The notes: generated by a model from the sequence alone, not told the origin. A stretch of 64,000 nt of DNA from Pontibacillus halophilus JSM 076056 = DSM 19796 (GCF_000425205.1 NZ_AULI01000001.1:248001-312000); one strand, 5' to 3'; positions 1 through 9,511 are shown, counted from the stretch's first letter. Made by a program: numbers and translations.

Positions 1-197
1 TCGACCGACGCAGTCTATTCTTGAATAAAGAAGTCAATACACTCATCTATGACGAACCTTTTATCCGAGATTTACGCGAAACATTTTTAGAAGACTTTGA
101 ATCCGGTCGCCCACTAACAGAGGAATGGATTCGAAATCGACCATTCATCACGAAAGTAAACAGTGGAATAGGATACTTGTTACGGCCGTTTTATTAA
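1..197 (+). CDS. Cardiolipin synthase-like phospholipase D family protein, C-terminal end only
   Basis: The first 197 bases hold the end of a gene entering from the left, open in the frame starting at base 3 and stopping with TAA at 195-197. The 64 visible residues read DRRSLFLNKEVNTLIYDEPF near the start and end in GYLLRPFY. The run of (D)xRSxFLNxEVNxxIYD followed by an acidic/aromatic helix resembles the segment after the second HKD motif of bacterial cardiolipin synthases, which join two phosphatidylglycerol molecules at the membrane. The catalytic motifs lie outside the window, so the family call is by C-terminal resemblance only. It ends 17 bases before the start of uvsE and could be co-transcribed with it. 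Confidence 0.6.
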   Translation, partial: DRRSLFLNKEVNTLIYDEPFIRDLRETFLEDFESGRPLTEEWIRNRPFITKVNSGIGYLLRPFY

Positions 198-214
198 GAA
201 AGGAGCATTCGCTA

Positions 215-1168
215 ATGCGTATTCGCTTCGGTTATGTCTCCCACTGCCTTACGCTATGGGAAGCGAAACCAGCACGAACACTCACCTTTAAGCGTTATAG
301 TCAAATGGATCAGATGGAGCGTTATGATAAATTGCTGCAAGTGACGAGAGAGAATTTGTACCAAACGAAGCGGGTACTCCAGTTTAATCTTGCGGCTGAA
401 ATTCCACTCTATCGATTCTCCTCCTCCATCGTTCCACTCGCTACACATCCAGAGGTAGACTGGGATTTTGTCACGCCTTTTCAGGAAGAGTGGCGAGAGC
501 TAGGAAAACTGGCTAAAGAAGGGGGATTGCGTACGAGCTTTCATCCTAACCAATTCACACTCTTCACGAGTACGAAGCCTCACATCACTGAAAATGCAGT
601 GAGGGATATGAATTATCACTACCGTATGCTCGAAGCAATGGGACTTGAAGAAGAAGGCTTTATTAACCTTCACGTTGGTGGAGCTTATGGGGATAAAGAG
701 GCTTCTCTCGACCGTTTTCATGAACAAATCTATCAAATGCCCGAGGCAGTTCGGTCACGAATGACAGTGGAGAACGACGATAAGACGTTTACAACAGAAG
801 AAACGCTTCGCGCTGCTGAGCGGGACCAACTTCCACTCATGTTCGACTACCATCACCACATGGCCAACCAAGGTGAAGAAACGTACGAAGAATACTTGCC
901 CCGGGTGTTCAAGACTTGGTCACACACAGGGTACCCACCTAAAGTGCACGTATCTTCTCCGAAATCTCCTGACAAGTATCGGAGTCATGCAGAGTATGTA
1001 GACATGGAGTTCGCCCTCCCCTTCCTGAAAGCGTGCAAAGAAGAAACCGATATCTTGGACGTGATGATTGAGGCGAAAGGGAAAGACCGAGCTCTGTTGA
1101 CACTCGTAGAAGAACTCTCATCCATACGAGGGGTACAGCGTCGCTCAGGAGGAGAAATAGAATTATAA
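215..1168 (+). CDS. uvsE: UV damage endonuclease UvsE (UvdE family)
   Basis: Predicted UV DNA damage endonuclease of 317 residues, an apurinic-endonuclease-like TIM-barrel metalloenzyme that nicks DNA 5' of UV photoproducts and starts excision repair independently of UvrABC. The start at 215 gives MRIRFGYVSHCL, the usual N-terminus, and is preceded by AAGAAAGGAG; the frame is open further upstream to 125, but that would overlap the previous gene. Metal-site-like motifs are visible: SFHPNQFT, NLHVGGAYGDKE, VENDDKTFT and MFDYHHHMANQG, then KVHVSSPK. Length fits the family. It closes with a bidirectional terminator facing argS. With the photolyase and Ku-LigD genes in this window it forms part of a scattered UV and strand-break repair set. 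Confidence 0.93.
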   Translation: MRIRFGYVSHCLTLWEAKPARTLTFKRYSQMDQMERYDKLLQVTRENLYQTKRVLQFNLAAEIPLYRFSSSIVPLATHPEVDWDFVTPFQEEWRELGKLAKEGGLRTSFHPNQFTLFTSTKPHITENAVRDMNYHYRMLEAMGLEEEGFINLHVGGAYGDKEASLDRFHEQIYQMPEAVRSRMTVENDDKTFTTEETLRAAERDQLPLMFDYHHHMANQGEETYEEYLPRVFKTWSHTGYPPKVHVSSPKSPDKYRSHAEYVDMEFALPFLKACKEETDILDVMIEAKGKDRALLTLVEELSSIRGVQRRSGGEIEL

Positions 1169-1173
1169 AGAAA

Positions 1174-1201
1174 CCCCTTGCTCAAACGTTTGAGCAAGGG
1201 G
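1174..1201. terminator. Bidirectional intrinsic terminator between uvsE and argS
   Basis: Perfect 12-bp GC-rich stem (CCCCTTGCTCAA with its complement) with a 4-base loop, followed by TTTT on the + side and TTTCTTTA on the - side. It sits between convergent genes. Confidence 0.85.
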
Positions 1202-1212
1202 TTTTCAATTTG

Positions 1213-2883
1213 TTACATACGTTCTGGTGCTGATACACCGATTAGTTTCAATCCATTCTCAAGCGTCTGACGGACGGACTCAACAAGTGCCATACGAGCC
1301 TGAGTGCGTTCTACATACTCAGCATCCAGCACTTTCTCAGCGTTGTAGAAACTGTGCAACTTAGAAGCAAGATCAAATACGTACTGGGTAACACGGTGAG
1401 GGGTGCGTTTCTCTGCACTATCGGCTACAACCTGTGGGAAGTCACCAAGGTGCTTGAGAAGCTCAATTTCTTTCTCAGAGGAAAGATAAGACCCATCAAT
1501 ATCTGTCGTAAATTCAAAGCCTTTCTCTTTCGCTCCTCTCAGCATGCTGCAAATACGAGCGTGTGCATACTGCACATAGTAGACAGGATTATCATTCGAC
1601 TCGGACGTCGCAAGGTCCATATCGAAATCAAGGTGTGAATCACTTGAACGCATGACGAAGAAATAACGCATAGCATCAACGCCCACTTCTTCCATAAGCT
1701 CACGAAGTGTCACAGCTTTCCCTGTTCGTTTACTCATCTTCACTTTTTCACCGTTCTGGTAGAGACTCACCATTTGGATAATCTCAGCTTCGAGTGTATC
1801 TACATTGTATCCAAGAGACTGAATCGCTGCTTTCATACGAGGAACGTAACCGTGGTGGTCGGCTCCAAGTACATCAATCAACGTGTCATGTCCACGCTCA
1901 AGTTTATTTAAGTGGTAAGCAATATCTGGTGTTAGATACGTGTAGCTACCATCTTGTTTAATTAATACACGGTCCTTATCGTCACCAAAGTCGGTTGAGC
2001 GAAGCCAAGTTGCTCCATCTGCTTCAAACACATACCCTTTCTCTCTTAACGTCTCAAGAGCATGTTCAATGCTACCTTCTTTATATAAAGAAGATTCTGA
2101 GAACCAACGATCGAAGTGCACGCGGTATTGACCCAAGTCTTCTTCAATCTTCTTCAACTCATACTTCAATCCATAATCACGGAAGAAGGCAAGACGTTCT
2201 TCAGAAGGCTTCTCTTTCCACTCAGAGCCATATTGTTCTGCAAGCTTCTTGCCAATTTCAATAAGGTCTTTACCGTGATAACCGTCCTCAGGCATTGGGA
2301 AATCTTCCCCAAGGGCCTGCATATAACGCGCTTCTACTGAATACATTAGGTTGTTAATCTGATTCCCAGCGTCATTAATGTAGTATTCACGAGCAACATT
2401 GTAGCCAGCCTTTTGCATAATATTGCTGATTGCATCTCCAACAGAGGCACCACGGGCGTGTCCAAGGTGCAAGTCACCAGTAGGGTTCGCAGATACGAAT
2501 TCGATCAGTACACTATGCCCCTTACCATTATCGCTTTCACCGTACGCATCTTTCGCCTGAAGGATTGTAGGTACAAGGTCTGTTAAATACTGATTGTTCA
2601 TCTTAAAGTTGATAAATCCAGGGCCTGCAATTTCAATTGACTCTATAGAAGCCTTTGTCGTATCGAAATGAGCAACTAGATCCTCTGCAATGGCACGAGG
2701 GGCTTTCTTCGCAATACGCGCCAGTTGCATAGCCATATTTGTAGCATAATCACCGTGCGTTTTATCTTTTGGCTGCTCAAGGACAACCTCTGGGATTTCG
2801 TCTTCTTTAGCAAGCTCAGCCTTCACTACAGCTTGAATAATTTCCTGCTTCAGCTTCTGTTCGGTTTGTTCAACAATGTTCAT
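1213..2883 (-). CDS. argS: Arginyl-tRNA synthetase
   Basis: Class I aminoacyl-tRNA synthetase of 556 residues that charges tRNA-Arg. Domain order is typical: an N-terminal Add1 tRNA-binding domain (about 1-110), the Rossmann catalytic core with the HIGH-type motif HLGH at residues 139-142 inside [12 protein letters not shown], the KMSKR signature at 382-386, and a C-terminal DALR anticodon-binding domain ending in the usual ...[10 protein letters not shown]. The gene overlaps the upstream ywiB-like gene by 4 bases (ATGA type), indicating translational coupling; the same argS-ywiB order occurs in Bacillus. I saw no T-box leader in front of the pair. Confidence 0.98.
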   Translation of the reverse strand: MNIVEQTEQKLKQEIIQAVVKAELAKEDEIPEVVLEQPKDKTHGDYATNMAMQLARIAKKAPRAIAEDLVAHFDTTKASIESIEIAGPGFINFKMNNQYLTDLVPTILQAKDAYGESDNGKGHSVLIEFVSANPTGDLHLGHARGASVGDAISNIMQKAGYNVAREYYINDAGNQINNLMYSVEARYMQALGEDFPMPEDGYHGKDLIEIGKKLAEQYGSEWKEKPSEERLAFFRDYGLKYELKKIEEDLGQYRVHFDRWFSESSLYKEGSIEHALETLREKGYVFEADGATWLRSTDFGDDKDRVLIKQDGSYTYLTPDIAYHLNKLERGHDTLIDVLGADHHGYVPRMKAAIQSLGYNVDTLEAEIIQMVSLYQNGEKVKMSKRTGKAVTLRELMEEVGVDAMRYFFVMRSSDSHLDFDMDLATSESNDNPVYYVQYAHARICSMLRGAKEKGFEFTTDIDGSYLSSEKEIELLKHLGDFPQVVADSAEKRTPHRVTQYVFDLASKLHSFYNAEKVLDAEYVERTQARMALVESVRQTLENGLKLIGVSAPERM

Positions 2884-3317
2884 GAACGTTTGTCCTCCTT
2901 ATACTGTAAGAAGAGCTGGTGAGGCTGTTTCTCTTGACCGTTGACACTGAGGTCATACTTTATTTCAAGCGTGCCGTCCGTCTCCTCTTCGTTCGTGAAA
3001 TGGGTAAGGTCATTTGTATCTGCTTCAAGATGAAATTTACCGTACGGATGATGATAAATGTTCTCTGTACGCTTTCCTTCTCGGAAAGTTTGAGTCATTT
3101 GTATCGGACCCGTACGACGAATTATCGTCTTATGTTGTTGAATCGTTACAAGTGTATCGACAACGCCTTCTTCATTCGTCTCTTGAAAGCGAAGAATATG
3201 AGCATCGCCCTTCTTTACGTAATCGCCAGGTTCTTCGACGATTATACGTTCCTGGTTATCTTTCTCACCTATGAGCGTCTCTAGGCGTACTTGTACAGGT
3301 TTGCGTTCATCTGCCAT
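2880..3317 (-). CDS. ywiB: YwiB-like DUF1934 family protein
   Basis: Small soluble protein of 145 residues, rich in beta strands, matching the DUF1934 (calycin-like beta-barrel) family represented by YwiB of B. subtilis. Family features visible are the early VQVRLETLI strand, the internal [11 protein letters not shown] segment, and the late G..H.E.DT..LTHF / [12 protein letters not shown] strands. Its function is unknown. The assignment is strengthened by its position directly upstream of argS with a 4-base overlap, as in Bacillus. The start at 3317 has AGAGGTGA upstream. About 180 bases separate it from the terminator of the AimR-like gene, so it probably has its own promoter. Confidence 0.85.
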   Translation of the reverse strand: MADERKPVQVRLETLIGEKDNQERIIVEEPGDYVKKGDAHILRFQETNEEGVVDTLVTIQQHKTIIRRTGPIQMTQTFREGKRTENIYHHPYGKFHLEADTNDLTHFTNEEETDGTLEIKYDLSVNGQEKQPHQLFLQYKEDKRS

Positions 3318-3460
3318 GACGAGATCACCTCTTACTATGATAAATACGAATCATTACGTTCCTCTTAACTTATCCATTATAAGAATTTACGAGGAAAAAC
3401 TCAATAGATGGAATAAAGAGTAGGAAATAACGCCTTGAATACGTAGTGAATAAAAAAAGA

Positions 3461-3482
3461 AACGTCCTTCAAATTGGACGTT
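3461..3482 (-). terminator. Intrinsic terminator of the AimR-like gene
   Basis: Stem AACGTCC/GGACGTT with an 8-base loop, followed on the minus strand by TTCTTTTTTT. It begins only about 15 bases after the stop codon, leaving no room for a downstream peptide gene on the same transcript. Confidence 0.8.
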
Positions 3483-3497
3483 ACAGTGGACCTCACT

Positions 3498-4586
3498 CTA
3501 TTGTAGTTTCTTTAGTTCCTGCACAGGGAGCTGCGCAAAATAATAATGACCCCATTCATTCTTGAAGCGATGGTAAGATTCCCACAATAGCTTTTGGTCT
3601 TTCAGAGCCTTACCAAGGTAATATTGTTGAAACGGAGTCGGGCTCTCGATTGGCAGGAGAATCTCTAGTGCTTCCTCAATGTTTCCTTTAGCGATATGAA
3701 GATGCGCTTGTTCAATTTCATCTGTCGTCTCAATCCCATCCGCTTGCCCATGGTAGGCTGCGATAAACGGAATATCGTTGTTGCATAGTACAGAAAGACG
3801 AGTGTGATAACGGTGCTGCTCTGCCATTTTCTTGGCTTCATGAATGTGATACATAGCTTGCTCGTAAGATTCTAGCAGATAAGACAAGGCTAAGTTCTCG
3901 TGGGTCTGCACTTTCTTGTAAGAGCTTTGGGAATGATTCAACGTCCAATAACCGTGCTTACGCGCCAGTACGAGCTCGTTCCGACGCCAATGATAATGAA
4001 ACATGAAGTCATTCATCTTCATCTCAATGAAGGAAAGAAGCATAGGGTCTTCAATGTCATCACGCTGTTTCGATAAACGGCTATAATAGTTACCCATTAC
4101 CCCGTATCTTCTCATGTCTCCGTAGGAAGCCCCTACAAAGTATGTGACGACAAACGTCAATTCTTTACTCATTAGACGAATGCCATTCAATCCGTCAAGA
4201 AAAGCGTGAGATCCCACTCTGCCGAGCATTCGGTCTAAAATGAGCTCATAGAGTCTTCCCCACTGCTGGTTCTCCTCATTGTCACTTTCCTTGTTCCGTC
4301 GAATAAGGACTGTTAATTCATTGAAATAGGCATTCATATATAAATATTCTAACCCTAATCGCATGTTCCAGTCGTTCTCCGTCAGCAAACAGTACTCTTT
4401 CAACAATCCCATCGTTTCTTCTGTATTATAAGTCATCGATAGTTTTAACTGAATGAGGTGAAGCGGTAGCTCTTCGTCCTTCCCTCTTGATGTAAATTCA
4501 TTTAACACAGAACCAGATGGATGGGTTCGATTATACAGTCCAGTGTAGTCATAGGTGGCTTTTTGTCTCTTTGATTTTTCCCTCAT
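3498..4586 (-). CDS. AimR-like (arbitrium receptor family) TPR regulator, no adjacent aimP
   Basis: Helical-repeat protein of 362 residues. From memory it aligns along most of its length with the phage phi3T arbitrium receptor AimR: LNEF near residue 30 (AimR FNEF), LKEYCL (MKDYCL), LEYLYMNAYFNELTVLI (LEYADANMFFEIEDVLI), WGRLYEL (YGKIYKI), and a C-terminus QYYLGKAL...SYHRFK...QLPVQELKKL that matches the AimR C-terminal TPRs. AimR binds a secreted hexapeptide and controls phage lysis-lysogeny. Here the N-terminus is shorter than AimR, so the DNA-binding helix-turn-helix may be incomplete. The chosen start has AGGATGG 6 bases upstream; the frame is open to 4646. No phage genes surround it, and a terminator follows at once. 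It may be a domesticated regulator; other Rap-like TPR regulators are the alternative. Confidence 0.7.
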   Translation of the reverse strand: MREKSKRQKATYDYTGLYNRTHPSGSVLNEFTSRGKDEELPLHLIQLKLSMTYNTEETMGLLKEYCLLTENDWNMRLGLEYLYMNAYFNELTVLIRRNKESDNEENQQWGRLYELILDRMLGRVGSHAFLDGLNGIRLMSKELTFVVTYFVGASYGDMRRYGVMGNYYSRLSKQRDDIEDPMLLSFIEMKMNDFMFHYHWRRNELVLARKHGYWTLNHSQSSYKKVQTHENLALSYLLESYEQAMYHIHEAKKMAEQHRYHTRLSVLCNNDIPFIAAYHGQADGIETTDEIEQAHLHIAKGNIEEALEILLPIESPTPFQQYYLGKALKDQKLLWESYHRFKNEWGHYYFAQLPVQELKKLQ

Positions 4587-4689
4587 CTCAATCCATCCTA
4601 AATTGTGTATTTTAAAGTCGTATAAACAACATGCCACACCATACATTATTTTACAAGGATTATCTATAACTTTCGAACAGATACAAAAA

Positions 4690-4716
4690 GAGCCCCCTTA
4701 TGTACTAAGGAAGCTC
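4690..4716 (-). terminator. Intrinsic terminator downstream of speB
   Basis: Imperfect stem GAGC-TT-CCTTA / TAAGG-GG-GCTC followed by TTTTTG on the minus strand, 12 bases after the speB stop. Confidence 0.75.
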
Positions 4717-4728
4717 TTCACTCATTTA

Positions 4729-5604
4729 TTAAGATTTTATCCACCCAAGTAGAATTTCACGAATAAATTTACTAGCAGCAATTTGAGTTTGTTCCGTTGG
4801 GTCGTAAGCTGGAGCAACCTCGACTAGATCCGCTCCCACGACATTCACTTCTGAAGCAGCAATGGCATGGATTGCTTCAAGCAGTTCTTTAGAAGAAATA
4901 CCTCCAGCCTCAGCCGTACCAGTACCCGGTGCAAAAGCTGGGTCTAATACGTCGATGTCAATTGTGACATAGACGTTACGCCCAGCTAGCGTTGGAAGAA
5001 TTTCTTTCAAAGGCTCGACGACTTCAAATTTGGACATATGCATGCCGCTTTCCTCTGCGTACTGAAACTCTTCTCTCATTCCTGACCGTATACCAAAGGA
5101 GTAGACGTTCTTAGGTCCAATTCGTTCGCAAATCTTACGGATTGGTGTGGAGTGAGATAGCGCTTCCCCTTCATATTCCACTCGCAAATCAGCATGTGCA
5201 TCAATATGAATTACCGCTAAATCATCATACTTCTCATGAACAGCTTGAATGACTGGCCAAGTCACAAGGTGTTCTCCCCCCATACCTAGAGGGAATTTCC
5301 CTTGCTCAAGTATCTTCTCGACGTAATCACGTATGAGATTCAAGCTTCTTTCTGGGTTTCCAAAAGGCAAAGGGATATCTCCGGCATCAAAGTAATTGAC
5401 CTCTTCTAAATGACGGTCGAGATAGGGACTATATTCTTCAAGTCCAAGTGAAGCTTCTCTGATACGGTTTGGACCGAATCGAGACCCTGGGCGAAAGCTT
5501 ACGGTCCAATCCATTGGCATGCCGTATAGGATAACGTCCGCCTCCTCATGAGAAGGGCGACTCATAATAAATACTTTTCCTGAGTAACTTTCATCGAATC
5601 GCAT
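4729..5604 (-). CDS. speB: Agmatinase
   Basis: Ureohydrolase of 291 residues that hydrolyses agmatine to putrescine and urea in polyamine synthesis. The binuclear manganese site is visible: GGEH, then IHIDAHADLR (three ligands) and TIDIDVLDPAFAPGTGT (two ligands), the last being the agmatinase/arginase signature. Length and N-terminus fit the B. subtilis enzyme. It lies 12 bases downstream of speE in the same direction, reproducing the conserved speE-speB operon; putrescine made here is the substrate of SpeE. No arginine decarboxylase gene is in the window. Confidence 0.95.
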   Translation of the reverse strand: MRFDESYSGKVFIMSRPSHEEADVILYGMPMDWTVSFRPGSRFGPNRIREASLGLEEYSPYLDRHLEEVNYFDAGDIPLPFGNPERSLNLIRDYVEKILEQGKFPLGMGGEHLVTWPVIQAVHEKYDDLAVIHIDAHADLRVEYEGEALSHSTPIRKICERIGPKNVYSFGIRSGMREEFQYAEESGMHMSKFEVVEPLKEILPTLAGRNVYVTIDIDVLDPAFAPGTGTAEAGGISSKELLEAIHAIAASEVNVVGADLVEVAPAYDPTEQTQIAASKFIREILLGWIKS

Positions 5605-5616
5605 GGCAGCGCCCCC

Positions 5617-6444
5617 TTACTCCGTTAGATCCTTCACAAATTTCGGCAATGCAAAGGAAGCCTTGTGGAGTTCTTTCGTGTAGTACTTTGTGTCAATCTC
5701 ATGGAAACGCTGGTCACTCACTTCAAGCGGGTCATGCTTCTTACTTCCAATCGTAAATGTCCATAACCCACTCGGATAGGTTGGGATATTTGCTGTATAC
5801 AAGCGGGTAATTGGGAAGATTTCTTTCACATCACCCATCACTTGCTTAATTAAATCAGCTTTAAACCAAGGATTATCGGTTTGAGCTACGAAGATGCCAT
5901 CCTCTTTCAATGCTTTAGCTATTCCTGCATAAAAGCCTTTCGTAAACAGATTTACAGCTGGTCCTACGGGCTCAGTGGAATCGACCATAATAACGTCATA
6001 TTCTTGTTCGCTTTCGGCAATATGCATAAACCCATCACCAATTTCTACAGAGACGCGCTCATCCTCTAAATCTCCTGCGATTGTCGGTAGATATTTCTTA
6101 GAGTATTCCACTACTTTCCCATCAATTTCAGCCAATACGGCTTTTTCAACGCTCGGGTGTTTCAGAACTTCTCGAATGACTCCTCCGTCTCCACCTCCGA
6201 CAACAAGTACATGTTTAGGATTCGGATGAGTAAACAATGGGATATGTGCCACCATTTCATGATAGACGAATTCGTCACGTTCCGTTGTCATTACCATTCC
6301 ATCTAGCGTCAACATGTTGCCCCATTCTTCTGTCTCAATCATGTCCAATTTCTGAAATTCCGTTTGTTCCGTATGATGAGTACGTTTTACTTTCGCTGTA
6401 ATCCCGAATGAATCCGTTTGTTTTTCTGTATACCAAAGCTCCAT
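5617..6444 (-). CDS. speE: Spermidine synthase
   Basis: Aminopropyltransferase of 275 residues that transfers an aminopropyl group from decarboxylated S-adenosylmethionine to putrescine. The N-terminal beta domain ([28 protein letters not shown]) is followed by the Rossmann methyltransferase-like fold with the nucleotide-binding loop [10 protein letters not shown] and acidic AEID, then VDSTEPVGP and QTDNPW. First gene of the speE-speB pair, divergent from pbpG across a 198-bp spacer; the same three genes neighbour each other in B. subtilis. Confidence 0.96.
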   Translation of the reverse strand: MELWYTEKQTDSFGITAKVKRTHHTEQTEFQKLDMIETEEWGNMLTLDGMVMTTERDEFVYHEMVAHIPLFTHPNPKHVLVVGGGDGGVIREVLKHPSVEKAVLAEIDGKVVEYSKKYLPTIAGDLEDERVSVEIGDGFMHIAESEQEYDVIMVDSTEPVGPAVNLFTKGFYAGIAKALKEDGIFVAQTDNPWFKADLIKQVMGDVKEIFPITRLYTANIPTYPSGLWTFTIGSKKHDPLEVSDQRFHEIDTKYYTKELHKASFALPKFVKDLTE

Positions 6445-6579
6445 CTAGGCAAGCCCCTCTCTTATGTAAATCATTGCTACTGTTTATCATAACACGCTTC
6501 TATTTTCTTCAAACAATCAAATTATAGAGAAAACTCGTGAAAAAGCAAGTACATTTCCCGCCATGATGGGACTCCACAC

Positions 6580-6609
6580 GTTTAAAAAGGGTGGATCACC
6601 CCCATACTG
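6580..6609 (+). promoter_or_regulatory. Possible forespore (sigma-G/F-like) promoter of pbpG
   Basis: GTTTA(A) at 6580-6585 and CATACTG at 6603-6609, 17 bases apart, resemble sigma-F/sigma-G elements (GYWTA or GHATR; CATXHTA). pbpG of B. subtilis is known to be expressed in the forespore. The last base of the -10 box and one base of the -35 box deviate, so this is tentative. The spacer contains the small dyad GGGTGGATCACCC. Confidence 0.35.
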
Positions 6610-6642
6610 TAAGCAACGAAGAACGGATATGGGGTGAGTTGT

Positions 6643-8679
6643 GTGAAGAAACGAGTACGTAAACGGTTGATGATAGGCAGTATCGGCATTGCAGGCAGCG
6701 TGCTCCTTTCCACGCTCCTTGTGCTCCTCTACTGCTACGTTAAAGGAGCTCCTCCACTTGCCATCGATCAGAACACGCATGTATATAGCGTGGCAGAAGA
6801 GGTCATTGGGGTTGAACGCGGAAGTGAAAATCGCTATTGGGTGGAATTAGAGGAAATCTCGCCACACGTTATAGAAAGCACATTAACGACTGAGGACAAA
6901 CGCTTCTATGACCACCTAGGCTTTGACATGAAGCGTATGGCTTCTGCAGCCATGAAAGACTTGAAACACATGGCGATGGTAGAAGGCGCGAGCACCATCA
7001 CCCAACAATACGCCCGAAATCTCTATCTTTCTCACGAGAAAACGTGGACACGAAAATGGAATGAAGCCCTTTATGCCTTACGCCTCGAGATGTTCTACGA
7101 CAAAGATACGATACTCGAAGGCTATTTAAATACCATCTATTACGGACATGGAATGTATGGAATCGAAGCAGCCAGTCGGTATTATTTCGACAAGCATGCA
7201 AGTGAACTTTCATTGGCAGAGGCAGCCACTTTAGCCGCAGTTCCTAAAGGTCCAACTTACTATTCACCTTACACACAATACGAAAATGCGAAACAACGCC
7301 AAGAACTCATCCTGTCGAACATGAAGAAACAAGGGGTGATCTCAGAGCAAGCGTATACGCTTGCAATCGCTGAGCCACTTGAATTAACAGAACATAACGA
7401 AGAACGAGCGAAACGGATGGCGCCATACTTCCAAGATACAGTACTCGTTGAAGCCGCTCGTCATTTAGATACCGACTTAGAATCGATTCGTTCTGGAGGC
7501 TACCATATCTATACCACTCTAGATGTCTCGAAACAAGAAGAACTGGAGCAAGCTGTGAACGAACATATGCCCCCAAGTTCCCTAGAAGTAGGCGCGATGA
7601 GTATGCACCCCGATACAGGAGCAGTCGTAGCCATGGTAGGTGGAACAGATTATGAACGAAGTCAGTACAACCGAGCGGTCTCATCGAAACGTATGGCCGG
7701 TTCGACGTTTAAACCGTTTCTTTACTACGCAGCACTTGAACATGGATACACTCCATCCACCACGTTAATGAGTGAACAAACGACGTTTGAATTGAAAGAT
7801 GGGACAGCCTATGCACCTTCCAACTTTCACGGATATTACGCAGATGCTCCCATAACCTTAGCCCAAGCCATTGCGCTATCCGATAATATTTACGCGGTTA
7901 AGACGAACTTATTTATGGGAACAGAGGAACTGGTTGATGTTGCACGACAATTTGGTATTAAGAGTAAACTGCCTTCCGTCCCATCGTTAGCGCTTGGTAC
8001 GGCTTCTGTGTCGGTGTCAGAAATGACCGAAGGCTACAGTTTAATTGCCAATAATGGAAAGGAATCCCCCGCTCACACAATTGTTAGAATTACAGACCGA
8101 CACAACCACGTCGTCTATGAACGCACAGAAGACGAACCTAAACAAAAGCTTGATGAAAGTAAAGCGTTCGTGCTTGCTCATCTAATGACCGGGATGTTTG
8201 ACGAGTCCTTAAATGACTATATGCGTGTAACAGGGGCTTCTGTCTCCCCTAAGTTAACTCGCCCCTACGCTGGTAAATCTGGCACGACGGAAACAGATAG
8301 TTGGATGATTGGCTTTACACCTTCACTTGTTACAGGAATATGGACAGGCTATGACGACAACAAGGAATTAACGCTTGGTGACCAAACCGTCTCCAAGCAA
8401 ATCTGGACCTCCTACATGGAAGATGCTCATAAGAAGGAAACCATTGAGACCTTTAACCCTACTGGGGATGTGGTTGGTGTGTATGTCGATCCGGATACAG
8501 GCAAGCTTGCCACTCCGTATTGTGTATCACCTAGACTCACTTACTTCGAATCAGGAACGGAGCCAACCGAATATTGCCACGACCATATGCCAAGTGAGGA
8601 AGAACTTCCAGAACAATCTCCATCCCAACCTACCCCTGAGAAGAAAGGGGTAAGAAAATGGTTTGATTGGTTGTTTTAG
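6643..8679 (+). CDS. pbpG: Class A penicillin-binding protein (PbpG/PBP2d-like)
   Basis: Bifunctional peptidoglycan synthase of 678 residues. An N-terminal basic stretch and one membrane anchor (about residues 10-32) precede the glycosyltransferase domain, with TEDKRFYDHLGFD carrying the catalytic Glu near residue 84 and GASTITQQYARN. The transpeptidase domain has SxxK as GSTFK near residue 353, SDN, and KSGTTETDS near 545. A short cytoplasm-distal tail is rich in Pro, Glu and Gln. I chose GTG at 6643 because GGGGTGA lies just upstream; GTG at 6634 has no ribosome binding site. Position beside speE and ywhD matches B. subtilis pbpG, which acts in spore peptidoglycan synthesis. Confidence 0.92.
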   Translation: MKKRVRKRLMIGSIGIAGSVLLSTLLVLLYCYVKGAPPLAIDQNTHVYSVAEEVIGVERGSENRYWVELEEISPHVIESTLTTEDKRFYDHLGFDMKRMASAAMKDLKHMAMVEGASTITQQYARNLYLSHEKTWTRKWNEALYALRLEMFYDKDTILEGYLNTIYYGHGMYGIEAASRYYFDKHASELSLAEAATLAAVPKGPTYYSPYTQYENAKQRQELILSNMKKQGVISEQAYTLAIAEPLELTEHNEERAKRMAPYFQDTVLVEAARHLDTDLESIRSGGYHIYTTLDVSKQEELEQAVNEHMPPSSLEVGAMSMHPDTGAVVAMVGGTDYERSQYNRAVSSKRMAGSTFKPFLYYAALEHGYTPSTTLMSEQTTFELKDGTAYAPSNFHGYYADAPITLAQAIALSDNIYAVKTNLFMGTEELVDVARQFGIKSKLPSVPSLALGTASVSVSEMTEGYSLIANNGKESPAHTIVRITDRHNHVVYERTEDEPKQKLDESKAFVLAHLMTGMFDESLNDYMRVTGASVSPKLTRPYAGKSGTTETDSWMIGFTPSLVTGIWTGYDDNKELTLGDQTVSKQIWTSYMEDAHKKETIETFNPTGDVVGVYVDPDTGKLATPYCVSPRLTYFESGTEPTEYCHDHMPSEEELPEQSPSQPTPEKKGVRKWFDWLF

Positions 8680-8748
8680 AAAGACCACTAGCTCTTACAC
8701 CATTTAATGCTGCCCTAACTAGCATCACGTTTCACCAATACAAAAAAA

Positions 8749-8780
8749 GAAAGAGGTCGGCACCCCTGCCGACCTCTTTC
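8749..8780. terminator. Terminator between pbpG and ywhD
   Basis: Perfect 13-bp stem GAAAGAGGTCGGC with its complement and a 6-base loop. The minus side is followed by TTTTTTT, so it best serves the ywhD-like gene about 100 bases away and may also stop pbpG transcripts. Confidence 0.8.
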
Positions 8781-8878
8781 TGTGTCCTAGTAAACGTGTG
8801 TAACCCACGTGGTTTAATTTTACAAATTAACACTCAAAACCTCAAGTCGTACCCCATCTGTTCACAAATCAGACACAT

Positions 8879-9424
8879 TTACGCGGTCTCAAGGGCGTCC
8901 TTCAACTCCGAGCTCGAATTCTCCCAAAGTTCTGGCTTAAATTCGATTAGAAAGTCACGTAATAACCCTTTCGAATAGTCATCCATATGTTCAACAATCA
9001 CTTTACCTTTCATGGATTTATCCATGTTATTTACGTGCTCTGGCATTGATTTGTAGCCGCGTTTAATTTCTCGGTCGACACGAATCTCACATGCGCCTAC
9101 GCCGTAGTAACCTGCGCCCGCTCCCTGGTTCTCAACTGTGACCCAGACAATCCAGTATAACTTTCCGTTAGGTACCTGGTCACGGTCCTTCAACCACTTA
9201 GTTCGCTTCTCTACCGCACTTCTAGCGTGCATGGCCCCCATGTCGATAAACGCTTTCCCCTCATTCGGGTCAACGATAACAGGAGTAATATTTTCTAGAC
9301 TAACCGAGCCAACGCCATAACCGCCATGACCATCTGTAGAATCATCTTTCATGATCGTGAACTGTTGCGTTTTCTTCTTATTCTCGTTGTCATTGTTTGA
9401 ATTAAACTGGTCAAATGACTTCAT
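8879..9424 (-). CDS. ywhD: YwhD family protein
   Basis: Soluble protein of 181 residues matching the YwhD family of Bacillaceae, whose function is not established. A hydrophilic Asn/Lys-rich N-terminus (residues 1-22) leads into a compact domain with HGGYGVGSVSLENITPVIVDPNEG, LYWIVWVTVENQ and GAGYYGVGACEIRVDREI. The C-terminal part (HMDDYSKGLLRDFLIEFKPELW) is helical. The gene lies between pbpG and the ywgA-ywfO pair as in B. subtilis, though here it is convergent with pbpG. Start at 9424 has AGAGGAGGAG upstream. Confidence 0.85.
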   Translation of the reverse strand: MKSFDQFNSNNDNENKKKTQQFTIMKDDSTDGHGGYGVGSVSLENITPVIVDPNEGKAFIDMGAMHARSAVEKRTKWLKDRDQVPNGKLYWIVWVTVENQGAGAGYYGVGACEIRVDREIKRGYKSMPEHVNNMDKSMKGKVIVEHMDDYSKGLLRDFLIEFKPELWENSSSELKDALETA

Positions 9425-9511
9425 ATGTACTCCTCCTCTAGATCTTAGTCCTATGTTTCCTTATTCTAACACAGGCCTAACTCGCGACACCAAGTTCCCG
9501 CAACAAAAAAA

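Noticed and set aside
1213-3497. T-box leader in front of argS
   Set aside because: The gap upstream of ywiB is only about 180 bases and lacks the T-box core.
3318-3497. aimP-like peptide gene downstream of the AimR-like gene
   Set aside because: A terminator begins about 15 bases after the stop and no small frame with signal peptide and ribosome binding site is visible in the 180 bases on the minus strand.
4587-4646. Longer start of the AimR-like protein at 4646
   Set aside because: The upstream ATG has no ribosome binding site, and the added residues (MYGVACCLYDF...) do not look like the AimR helix-turn-helix; the ATG at 4586 has AGGATGG.
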